Shown: piece after piece, positions 9,211 through 16,697 of the stretch
Layout of the letters: every line of letters starts with the position of its first letter
How positions within the stretch are numbered: the first letter of the stretch is position 1
Source of the DNA: Candidatus Rokuibacteriota bacterium
GTDB taxonomy: Bacteria; Methylomirabilota; Methylomirabilia; Rokubacteriales; CSP1-6
NCBI GenBank assembly: GCA_003220435.1
Contig: QHSL01000059.1
Coordinates: 96,077 to 160,076, forward strand
Direction of reading: 5' to 3'
Length of the DNA stretch: 64,000 nt
Notes under the pieces: model-generated
What the model was told of the DNA's origin: nothing
The model's input: the letters and a program-made list of their open reading frames with translations, nothing else
The model's database searches: none
Program-made: the position numbers and the translations under genes

Positions 9211-10619
9211 GCACCCGGGTTGAGAAGGTCGCTCAGCGCGAAGTCGACCTGGATCCGCGGCCGGGTGGTGCCGGTGGAGGCTCGCTGGTCCGCGATCATC
9301 ACCCCGGTGTCGCTGAGGGCCTGAAGGATTTCGTCGACGGTCGCGGTCGGCTTTGCTTGTTTCAGGATGGCCCACGCGCCGGTGACGTGCGGAGCCGCCA
9401 TCGACGTCCCGCTCGCGATCACGAAGACGTCGCCGGGGTACGCGGAGATAATGCTGTCGCCGGGTGCCAGCAGGGACAGGAACGGTGCGACGTTGGAGAA
9501 GTCGGCGACCTGGTCGTCCTTCGTCGTCGCGCCCACGCTCACGGCGCTGGAGACGCAGGCCGGCGCGCTGATCTGGTCGGTCGCGCCGTCGTTGCCCGAG
9601 GCCACGACGGTCGCGATGCCCGCGGCGCGCAGGTTGTCGATGAACGGCTTGTAGGGCTCGTCGTCACAGGACGCGCTGAACAGCCCGCCGCCGAGGCTCA
9701 TGTTGACCGCGGCGAAGGCGTGGATCGTCCGCAGGGCGTAGACGCGATCGAGGGCGGCGAGGATGTCGGAGGTGTAGGCGCCGAGGCACGGCGGCGCGAA
9801 GCCGCAATCGAAGAACCCGTTGATCTGGGAAAAGACCTGGACCGCCATGATCGACGCGCCGCGGCCGACGCCCCAGATGGCCTCGCCCATGGGCGTTCCG
9901 TTTCCAGCGGCGATGCCGGCGACGTGGGTGCCGTGCCAGCAGCCTTCCAACTCGAGCGGGCAGTTCACCGCGGCCCCCGGACCGATCTGCTGCTCGGCGC
10001 CGCTCGGGCAGAGCGTCGTGCTCGCCGCGCCGTCCGTGGTCGAGTAGCACGCCTCTTCGACGACCTTGCCGGCCAGGAACGCGTGCGACGAGTCGACGCC
10101 GCTGTCGATCACCGCCACGACCATCCCGGTGCCGTCGAATCCCTGAGCCCAGGCCTGGTCGGCGCCGATGAGCGGGACGCTGTCCACGAGGACCGGCTTG
10201 TGGATCCGGTCCTCGATCACACGCTTGACCAGGAACCTCGCCGCCTCCAATTCCTGTAAACCGTTCGGGCCGACGCGAAGGGCGATCAGCGGTGTCGCCG
10301 CGTACCGGCGAAGCACGCGATGCGGATGCGTCGACAGCCGGTTCAGCAGACGCGACGTGGCGTCGGCGATCTCCTTCCGGAACGCGGGCCGCGCGTTCGG
10401 CGCGACGCTGCTCTCGGCGATGCGGCCCGAGGGGAGTAAGAGCTCGACGAGCACGCGCACCTCGCCCTCGGCCAGCGCGCGGTCGTAGATCCTGGTCGGC
10501 ACCACGCGATACGCGTCGTCGGCCGGCGCCGCGAGGGCCCGTGCGGGAACGATGACGCCGAGCAACAGCAGGCTTGCGGCAAGGAGCGGACGCATCGCGA
10601 GCGCGGGTCGCCCTGACAT
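5808..10619 (-). CDS. secreted S8 (subtilisin) family serine peptidase with five tandem IPT/TIG + unknown-domain repeats
   Basis: Catalytic triad motifs VVAVIDSGVDSSH, HGTHVAGIAAGNG, GTSMAAPHVTGA; propeptide; signal peptide from MSGRPALAMRPLLAASLLLLG. ORF extends upstream to 10727. Confidence 0.9.
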   Translation of the reverse strand: MSGRPALAMRPLLAASLLLLGVIVPARALAAPADDAYRVVPTRIYDRALAEGEVRVLVELLLPSGRIAESSVAPNARPAFRKEIADATSRLLNRLSTHPHRVLRRYAATPLIALRVGPNGLQELEAARFLVKRVIEDRIHKPVLVDSVPLIGADQAWAQGFDGTGMVVAVIDSGVDSSHAFLAGKVVEEACYSTTDGAASTTLCPSGAEQQIGPGAAVNCPLELEGCWHGTHVAGIAAGNGTPMGEAIWGVGRGASIMAVQVFSQINGFFDCGFAPPCLGAYTSDILAALDRVYALRTIHAFAAVNMSLGGGLFSASCDDEPYKPFIDNLRAAGIATVVASGNDGATDQISAPACVSSAVSVGATTKDDQVADFSNVAPFLSLLAPGDSIISAYPGDVFVIASGTSMAAPHVTGAWAILKQAKPTATVDEILQALSDTGVMIADQRASTGTTRPRIQVDFALSDLLNPGAPIIKSVSPARGTVGTGLTVTVNGINFQPEATAAFGAGVTVNSTTVVSPTQLSIALAIASTAAVGPRDVTVTNPGGQVGTRAGAFAVVPPPPTMSLAYLGKLRDKVGQSSVAFAPDGALDGTFRVTVQGGIWPRTVTSVELRQAGSINIWDSNSATAYWALGATSGLDGALLNGSNGAVNFPVADGGTFFLFASDLNPSPFTTGMAFSLTANFADGTSASASLNLPAIPTISSVSPSVGSQGASLTVTVTGTNFQTGATSSFGAGITVSSMTVVSSTELSVTLAINATATIGPRDVTVTNPDGQLAIRAGGFTVQPPPATLSLAFLGRLRDKVGQSSAAFAPDGALDGTFRVTLQAGSGGRTVTNLELRRTGSIDLWDSNSASAPWALGAASSLDSALLNGANGTVNFAVADGGAFYVFASDYNPTPFVSGAAFMITANFADGTSASASLTLPAMPTIGSVTPSIGAQGANVTVTVAGTGFQPGATASFGAGITISSTTVVSSTQLSVAISIATAATVGPRDVTVTNPDGQSVIRSNGFTVQSPPPVLGLAFLGRLRDKVGQSSAAFAPDGALDGTFRVTLQAGSGQRTVTGLELRRNGSIDAWDANSATSPWALGAAATLDSALLNAGNGTVSFTVADGGTFQLFASDYNPTPFVGGASFTVTASFADGTTATATATLPAMPSISSVAPSAGTRGASLSVTVTGTSFQSGASASFGAGITINSTTVASATQLSVALSIAGGAAVGPRDVTVTNPDGQSAVRPNGFTVQPPAPTLSLAFLGRLRDKVGQSSSAFAPDSKLDGTFQVTVLVGSGQRTVARLELRRNGSIDTWDTDPATGAWALGAGAGLDTALLNAGNGTVNFGVADGGSFYVFASDYNPTPFYGGAGFTVTANFADGTSAATTVTLPPVPSISSVTPSSAVQGTTLTATVAGASFQPGATVSFGAGVTVTSTMVVSSTQISVALALASTATTGPRDVTVTNPDGQSGVRSAGFTVKPPPPTLSLTFLGKLRDKVGASSSAFAPDTKLDGTFQVTVLAGSGPRTVTNLELRRSGSIDTWDSNSASSPWALGAAASLDGALLNAANGTVNFAVADGGSFFVFASDYNPSPFVSGQTFTVTASFADGSVVTVATTIP

Positions 10620-10736
10620 GCCGGCTATAGTGGGCAACGGTCGTGCCATCCGCAAGACCCACAAACGAAAAGGGTTTCCGTAAATCAGGGGTGACGGTTT
10701 GGCAGCCCGGGTGCCCCGGGGCGTCACTCGGCCCGA

Positions 10737-11114
10737 TCAGCGGTGGGGCGCTCGACCGTCGTTGGGGCGAATGATAGCGTCGGCGCGTACGCGCGCGACG
10801 AGCGTCGGCATCGCCTCGAGTCGCGCGAGCGCCGCCCCGTCGATCTCGAGCGCGATCAGCGGCGCCGTCGCGTAGCGGCGCGCGACGCGCGCGCCGGTGC
10901 CGGCGAGGCCGCCCACGACCTCATCCTGCGCCGCGCGGATCGCCGCGGCGTCGTCGCGCGGCGCGCGGAGCTCCACGAGGACACGCAGCGTACCGCCGCG
11001 GGCCACGGCGCGGACCTCGGGGTCGATCAGGGGCCCGTCGTCAGCGCCGCGCGCGGCACTCGGCGCGCCGGCCAGCGCGATCACGATCACGGCGACCGTC
11101 GACGGCCATCTCAT
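10737..11114 (-). CDS. secreted stand-alone subtilisin-propeptide-like (I9-like) protein
   Basis: Signal peptide MRWPSTVAVIVIALAGAPSAARG; TLRVLVELRAP...RVARRYATAPLIALEIDGAALARLEAMPTLVARV resembles the propeptide of the adjacent protease (VRVLVELLLP...RVLRRYAATPLIALRVGPNGLQELEAARFLVKRV). Confidence 0.7.
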   Translation of the reverse strand: MRWPSTVAVIVIALAGAPSAARGADDGPLIDPEVRAVARGGTLRVLVELRAPRDDAAAIRAAQDEVVGGLAGTGARVARRYATAPLIALEIDGAALARLEAMPTLVARVRADAIIRPNDGRAPHR

Positions 11115-11202
11115 CTCGCTCCACCTCTGTCTTGAACGGCGCGCTATCATCGGGGCGACGGGACCCGAACGCGGTGTCACATCGTAACAAAAGGAGGACC
11201 CG

Positions 11203-11679
11203 ATGGCAGCCAAGGGCGAGGCATTGGCGAAGCAGTTCCAGGCGAAGGCGCAGGAGGCGACCACGGTGCTCGAGCGCCTCAGCGATGCCGACTGGAAGAA
11301 GACGACGTCGGCCGAGAAATGGACGGTGGGCGTAGTCGCCCATCACATGGCGGGCGCGCACGAGGCGATCGCCGGGATCGTCAAGACGGTCGCCAGCGGA
11401 CAGTCCATGCCGAACTTCACCATGGACATGCTCCACGACATGAACGCCAAGCACGCCCAGGAGCACGCCAAGGCCACCAAGGCGGAGACCGTCGCGCTCC
11501 ACAAGAAGAGCGCGGCAGCGGCCGCCGCCGTCCTGCGCGGGCTCAGCGACGCCGACTTCGCCAAGAGCGGCACCGTCCTCGCCGGCATGCCGGCGATGAG
11601 CGCCGAGCAGGCCGTCGGCGGGATACTGCTCCGCCACATCGACGAGCATCTGGGCAGTATCCGCGCCACCGTCGGGTAG
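11203..11679 (+). CDS. DinB-like four-helix protein
   Basis: LERLSDADWKKTTSAEKWTVGVVAHHMAGAHEAI...ILLRHIDEHLGSIR; AGGAGG ribosome-binding site upstream. Confidence 0.75.
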   Translation: MAAKGEALAKQFQAKAQEATTVLERLSDADWKKTTSAEKWTVGVVAHHMAGAHEAIAGIVKTVASGQSMPNFTMDMLHDMNAKHAQEHAKATKAETVALHKKSAAAAAAVLRGLSDADFAKSGTVLAGMPAMSAEQAVGGILLRHIDEHLGSIRATVG

Positions 11680-11697
11680 CAGCCCGCATCTGCTTTC

Positions 11698-11845
11698 TTG
11701 GGGGGCCTCGAAGGGCCCCCCAAGCCCCCCCTCGCTCGGAAGCGCCCCGGCGGAGCCGTGGCGCTCCTCGATTGTGCCTCGCGTCCTGGGGGCCTCGAAG
11801 GGCCCCCGGGGCGCGGGGGCTGGGGAGCCCTTCTAGGCCCCCCAT
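11698..11845. repeat. intergenic array of GC-rich hairpins (REP/BIME-like; possible bidirectional terminator)
   Basis: TTGGGGGGCCTCGAAGGGCCCCCCAA (11698-11723), GGGGGCCTCGAAGGGCCCCC (11788-11807), and related GGGGAGCCCTTCTAGGCCCCCC (about 11822-11843); between them AGCGCCCCGGCGGAGCCGTGGCGCT (11741-11765). Confidence 0.75.
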
Positions 11846-13098
11846 CTTTTTGACCGCAGGTCGACGACGAGCAGGGCGAGGGCGACCAGGACAACGACTA
11901 TCGAGCTCGCGGCGAGCGACCACTGCACGCCGATCACGGCGCCCAGGACGCCGACCGTGAGGCCGCTGCCGGCGCGCAGCCCCAGGATCGCGGTGTTGAA
12001 GAGTCCCACCATGCCGCCGCGTAAGTGGGGTGGCGCCAGCAGCTGGATGATCGTCTGCGCCATCGATGTGAACGCGATGTTGAAGGTGCCGGCGAGGACC
12101 AGCAGCGCCACCGCCGCCGGGTAGCTCTGCGCCGCCGGAAACAACGCCATCACCACGCCCCAGATCGCCGCGCAGCCGATCGCCGTCCGCGCGCTGATTC
12201 CGATGAAGGAGACGCTCTCGAGGAGCAGCGCGCCGATGATGGCGCCGGCGGCGTTGGCGGCCAGCAGCACGCTGTACCAGGTGCCGGCCTCGTCGGTGCC
12301 GAGGTGATGCGCGTACTCGGGCATCTGGGCCTGGAACGCGTTGCCCACGAAGAACGACGTGGTCCCGCCGAGCACCATCATCATTATGATGCGGACGTCG
12401 GAGCGCGCCTCGGTGAGGAGCCGACTGGTCTCGGCCAGGCCGAAGCGGTTCCCTGGCCGCTTGCCGGCGGCGTCGCGGAGATGGCCGGTGTAGGGGATGC
12501 GCAGCAGGAGGATCGTGAGCGGGAGATAGATGAGGATGTTGGTGAGGAGTCCGAGACCGGGGCCGAGAAGCAACATCATCCCGCCGCCTACCGCGGGCCC
12601 GAGCAGGATCGCGAGGTAACGGCTGGTGGCGTTGAGTCGGATCGCGCTCGGCAGGCGCTCCGGGCCGACCATGTCGTAGATGATGAGCTGGGTGGCGGCG
12701 ACCCCGATGACGCCGGCGGCGCCGTGGACCAGGAGGATCACCGCCGCGTGCCAGACGCGCAGCGCTCCGGTGAGGAAGAGGACGGCCCAGGCCAGCGACG
12801 CGAGCGCGAAGAGCCCCTGGGAGATCTGGATGAGCCGCCGGCAGTCGTAGCGGTCGGCCAGCGTGCCCGCGTACACGGAGAAGAGCAAGAACGGCACCCA
12901 GTGGCTGATGACCGCGAACCCGGCGAGCGTCGGCGAGTGGAACGCCTGGAAGATGACCCAGTAGCTGATCACGTGCTCGATGTTGTCGGCGGTCGCGGAC
13001 AACAAGATCAGGACGAAGTAGCGGCGGTAGTCGCGATGCTGGAGCGCCCCGAACCTGGTGGACGAAGGCCCGGAGGCCTCGAGCGGCGATCGACTCAC
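11833..13098 (-). CDS. MFS transporter
   Basis: About 12 hydrophobic segments; MFS-type loop FSVYAGTLADRYDCRRLIQISQ. Confidence 0.9.
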   Translation of the reverse strand: MSRSPLEASGPSSTRFGALQHRDYRRYFVLILLSATADNIEHVISYWVIFQAFHSPTLAGFAVISHWVPFLLFSVYAGTLADRYDCRRLIQISQGLFALASLAWAVLFLTGALRVWHAAVILLVHGAAGVIGVAATQLIIYDMVGPERLPSAIRLNATSRYLAILLGPAVGGGMMLLLGPGLGLLTNILIYLPLTILLLRIPYTGHLRDAAGKRPGNRFGLAETSRLLTEARSDVRIIMMMVLGGTTSFFVGNAFQAQMPEYAHHLGTDEAGTWYSVLLAANAAGAIIGALLLESVSFIGISARTAIGCAAIWGVVMALFPAAQSYPAAVALLVLAGTFNIAFTSMAQTIIQLLAPPHLRGGMVGLFNTAILGLRAGSGLTVGVLGAVIGVQWSLAASSIVVVLVALALLVVDLRSKRWGA

Positions 13099-13115
13099 TG
13101 ACGCGATTATAATCC

Positions 13116-13574
13116 GTGCCTCAGGTGGGCTTCGGGAACGCCGGCGTGCACATCCCGCACGCGCTCGGCTATCCGATCGCGGGGCTGGTGCGCGACTACG
13201 TGCCGAGCGGATACCGGACGAGCCACGCGCTTGTCCCGCACGGCGTCTCGGTCGTCCTGGCAGCGCCGGCCACGTTCCGCTTCACCTACGCAACGTCGCC
13301 CGAGCGCCACCTGCGCGCAGCCGAGCTGATGGGCGTGCCGACCGCAGGCCTCTCGGATCGCGAAGCCCGCGAGGCGTTGCCGAACGCGCTGCTCGCGCTC
13401 GTGCGCGACATCGGCATTCCGAACGGCCTCACGGCCCTCGGCTACGCCGAGCGCGACATCCCTGCGCTGGTCGACGGCACGCTCGAGCAGCCGCGCCTGC
13501 TCAGCGGCTCGCCCCGCACCGTCGGCGCCACGGAGCTCGCCGCCATCCTCCACGACTCTCTTCGCTTCTGGTAA
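13116..13574 (+). pseudogene. C-terminal remnant of an iron-containing alcohol dehydrogenase (hydroxyacid-oxoacid transhydrogenase-like)
   Basis: GFGNAGVHIPHALGYPIAGLVRDYVPSGY...HGVSVVLAAPATFRFTYATSPERHLRAAELMG matches the C-terminal part of that family; the Rossmann and metal-binding N-terminal region is absent and the divergent MFS gene begins 18 bp upstream. Confidence 0.75.
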
Positions 13575-13650
13575 CCCCGCCATAGCCGTCACGGCGCGTG
13601 GTCGCCGGACCGAACCCGGAGCGAGGGGTCGTGAACGCCGCCCGCGAAGC

Positions 13651-13807
13651 CGGCGGCGGCGAGCGGGTGCGGTAGGGGCCGCAGGGACCCGTTCCCTCCA
13701 AGCGTCGGCGGACGTAGGAGCGCCCAGATGGAGCCCAGCCGCCACGGGGCAGCGAGCGCGTGCCGCGTGGTCCTCGCGACCCCTACCGCACCCGCTCGCC
13801 GCCGCCG
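13651..13807. repeat. perfect 28-bp inverted repeat with 101-bp spacer
   Basis: 13651-13678 CGGCGGCGGCGAGCGGGTGCGGTAGGGG is the exact reverse complement of 13780-13807. Confidence 0.9.
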
Positions 13808-13824
13808 ACTCGAAGCGTGAGCGT

Positions 13825-15270
13825 TCAGGCTCCGCGCACGGGATAGCTCGGCGGGACGATGTCGTCGAGAGGGCGAGCGCTCCAGTGCCACTGGGGGACG
13901 GCGTGCCATAGACGCTCGCCTTCGGCTTGGACTGAGCGAAGGAGCGCGGCTTCGTCGATGCGCAGGGCGCGGCCGTTCTCGACGAGGGTCTGGCCGTCGA
14001 CGATGACGGTGTCGATGTCGCGGCCGCTGCCGCACTCGACGAGCGACTTGATCGGATCGTGCACGGCGCCGTAGTGCATCTGGAGCAGGTCGACGACGAT
14101 GATGTCGGCCTTCGCCCCCGGCGCCAGCCGACCGAGGTCGTCGCGCCCGAGATGGCGCGCGCCGCCGAGTGTAGCGGCGTCGAACACGTCCTGCGGCCGC
14201 CCGACGCGGAAGCTCTCGTCGGCCATCCGGCACATCAGCGCGGCCCAGCGCATCTCGTGGACGAGATCTTGAGGATAGGTGTCGGTGCCGAGAGCCAGAT
14301 TGATCCCGAGGGCGCGGTAGCGCTCGAACGACTCGAACTTCACGCCCATCTTGGCGTACTTGTACGGCGCGTGCACGACGGTGACGCCGCTGTCGGCCAG
14401 CAGCTTCAGGTCGTCCCCGTAGGGGTAGTGGCACCAGGAGTGGTCGTTGTGGAACACGCAGTGGCCGAGCCCGGTGCGCGGCTTGAGGAAGCCGATCGAG
14501 TGCAGGAGCTGGATCGGTGTCTGGCCGTGCTGCTCGAGGATGTGGTGGAACTCGCGCTGGTTCATCGCAGCGTGCAACTGCATCGGCACGCCCAGATCGT
14601 CGGCCCACCGGCGCGCGTGCCGCAGGAGCTCAGGCGTGCACGTGTCGAGCTGGCCCGGGTAGAGCATCGTCCGGATGCGACCGTCGTAGGCGCCGTCGTA
14701 CTCCTTGATGTACGACACCGCGCGCTCGAGACCGGCCAGGCCGGCGGCCTCGTCCCACTCCCAGACGATCCGGCTCCCGTCGAAGGCGTAGCCCGCCGAG
14801 CGGAACGCCGGGCCGAGGTAGGCCCGAACTCCGAGCTCGCCCGCGATCTTCGTGAACGGCGCCGCGCCGCCGGGCATCGTGCCGACGTCCAGGATCGTCG
14901 TGGAGCCGGCGCGGAGCGCAGCCCAAAGGCCGTAGGTGCCGGCGAGATCGGCGCGGTCGCCCATGCGGGGCGGGGCGGCGCCGCGACGAGGCGCGACGTA
15001 GCCGACGAAGTTGCTCGCGAAGTAGTCGGCCTTCAGCCCGTCGAGGAACACCGACTGGGTCGCGTTGGTGGCGGCGTGCAGGTGACAGTTGATCAAGCCC
15101 GGCGAGACGAGCTTGCCAGCGGCGTCGACGCGCCGGTCGACGGTGCCGGTGAACGCGCGCCCGACATGGGTCACGCGATCGTTCTCGAAGACCACGCATC
15201 CGTTCGGGATCAGCTCGTGTCCGTTGGCGCCGTAGCCGACCACCCAGCCGCCCTGGATCAAGGTTCTCAT
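13825..15270 (-). CDS. amidohydrolase family protein (cytosine deaminase/chlorohydrolase type)
   Basis: GKLVSPGLINCHLHAATN metal-binding motif, GHCVFHNDHSW, GTDTYPQDLVHEMRWA. Confidence 0.88.
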   Translation of the reverse strand: MRTLIQGGWVVGYGANGHELIPNGCVVFENDRVTHVGRAFTGTVDRRVDAAGKLVSPGLINCHLHAATNATQSVFLDGLKADYFASNFVGYVAPRRGAAPPRMGDRADLAGTYGLWAALRAGSTTILDVGTMPGGAAPFTKIAGELGVRAYLGPAFRSAGYAFDGSRIVWEWDEAAGLAGLERAVSYIKEYDGAYDGRIRTMLYPGQLDTCTPELLRHARRWADDLGVPMQLHAAMNQREFHHILEQHGQTPIQLLHSIGFLKPRTGLGHCVFHNDHSWCHYPYGDDLKLLADSGVTVVHAPYKYAKMGVKFESFERYRALGINLALGTDTYPQDLVHEMRWAALMCRMADESFRVGRPQDVFDAATLGGARHLGRDDLGRLAPGAKADIIVVDLLQMHYGAVHDPIKSLVECGSGRDIDTVIVDGQTLVENGRALRIDEAALLRSVQAEGERLWHAVPQWHWSARPLDDIVPPSYPVRGA

Positions 15271-15341
15271 CGCGTCGCCCTCCGCGACCGGATGCTAGGC
15301 GGCGCCGCCCGACGTGTCAACGCCGGGGCCGGTGACGTGTA

Positions 15342-15372
15342 GGGAGCGCCCCGGCCGAGCCGGGGCGCTCCC
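15342..15372. terminator. perfect 14-bp stem hairpin between amidohydrolase and OmpA-like genes
   Basis: GGGAGCGCCCCGGC-CGA-GCCGGGGCGCTCCC; no clear U-tract. Confidence 0.6.
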
Positions 15373-15377
15373 CTCCT

Positions 15378-15917
15378 TCACGGTCTCTGCTCGATCACGC
15401 GCGCGACGAGGATGTCGGCGCGGCGGTTCGCGGCCCAGCACGCAGGGGTGTTCAGGCGGCACGCTTCGCGGACCTCGCCGTAGCTCACGACCGCGATGCG
15501 CTCGACCCGAACGCCGCGGGCGACGAGCTGGTCGCGCACCCACGCGGCTCGGCGCTCGCCCAGCGCCAGGTTGTACCCCTCGGTACCCCGCATGTCGGCG
15601 TAGCCTTCGATCAGGATGGGATAGGTCGGGTTCGCCTTGAGCCACGCGGCGTCGGCGTCGAGGGCCTCGGCGTCGGCCGAGCGTGCCGCCGCCTTGGCGA
15701 CGTCGAAGTGCACCGAGCGAAGCTCGGCGACAGGCTCGTAGTCCTGCCAGTCGCGCGGCTGCTGCGCCGCGCTCGTGCCGTCGGCGGTCATCTTCGACAG
15801 GAAGGTGCGCAGCCGCGATTCCGGCGCGGCGGCGCTCACGGTGATGAGCGACACGATCAGTGCGGTCACCCCGCAGAGGGCGAGCTTGCCAACGAGCTGC
15901 GTCCTGCGTCTCGTCAT
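15378..15917 (-). CDS. OmpA/Pal-like C-terminal domain protein with signal anchor
   Basis: VHFDVAKAAARSADAEALDADAAWLKANPTYPILIEGYADMRGTEGYNLALGERRAAWVRDQLVARGV. Confidence 0.85.
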   Translation of the reverse strand: MTRRRTQLVGKLALCGVTALIVSLITVSAAAPESRLRTFLSKMTADGTSAAQQPRDWQDYEPVAELRSVHFDVAKAAARSADAEALDADAAWLKANPTYPILIEGYADMRGTEGYNLALGERRAAWVRDQLVARGVRVERIAVVSYGEVREACRLNTPACWAANRRADILVARVIEQRP

Positions 15918-16096
15918 GGGCGATTTCCTCCCGCCGGATTTCTCATCCGGCCGATGGTTCTCGAGGAGCAACGGCCATGCCACCGGCGCGCCCGGCCGGC
16001 GGGCCCGCGATCGACACGATCGCGGGCCGACATACACGACGTGAAAAATCTGCCGAGTACGATTTCCCAGGCAGGGCTTACACGCCGCGGGAAGAC

Positions 16097-16630
16097 TTAC
16101 CCTCGGGCGAATCCCTGAGGCGCCAGGTCGAACGCCTTGGCGAACTTGCTCGCGAACGTCTGGTATCCCACGATGAACGTCAGCTCGACGACCTCGCGCT
16201 CCGAGAAGTGCTCGCGCAGCCGGACAACGCACTCGTCGGTCACGGCCTGGTCATTGCGCGTGATGCGCTCGGCGTACTCGAGCGCCGCCTTCTCCCGCGC
16301 CGAGAACCGGTCGCTCTCCCGGTAGCGCTCGAGCTCGGCGAGCTTCTCGTTGGGGATTCCCACCCGCGCGCCGCCGGCGCGTCGGATGTCGATTCAATAT
16401 GCGCTGCCGTAGAGCGCCGCGACGTGCACGTTGAGCAGCGCCCGGAGCGTGGCCTCGATGCGGCCGGCCCATTCCAGCGCCGCGTAGAGCCCGCCGAGCC
16501 CCAGCATGAGCACGACCCGGTGGGCCATGATCCGCTGCGGCGTGGGCACCTGGCCGAACATCGCCTTGCCGATCCCGTAGAACACGCGGGTTGCGAGCCC
16601 CGGCCGTTCGACCTCGCTGATCCTCGTCAT
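16097..16630 (-). CDS. AhpD-like/carboxymuconolactone decarboxylase family protein with in-frame TGA (candidate selenoprotein)
   Basis: MTRISEVERPG...LLNVHVAALYGSAY-[TGA 16396-16394]-IDIRRAGGARVGIPNEKLAELERYRESDRFSAREKAALEYAERITR...; both halves are in one frame, with TGA at the position of the second Cys of the family CxxC(I/L/V)DI motif. Confidence 0.7.
16364..16385 (-). promoter_or_regulatory. putative bacterial SECIS-like hairpin downstream of the TGA
   Basis: Minus strand CCG-A-CGCGCC-GGC-GGCGCG-CGG begins 9 nt after TGA; apical loop is 19-21 nt after TGA and starts with G. Confidence 0.4.
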
Positions 16631-16697
16631 GAGTGTCCTCCTCGCGTCGTGGTCGGTTGTGGGGGCGCGTCGCTCGTATGGTACCCTGGGCCACCTC

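Noticed and set aside
16394-16396. Simple pseudogene explanation for the interrupted AhpD-like gene
   Set aside because: Not excluded, but everything else in the frame is intact, TGA falls exactly at the catalytic Cys column and a hairpin follows, so selenocysteine is the more interesting hypothesis; kept as a finding with refutation criteria.
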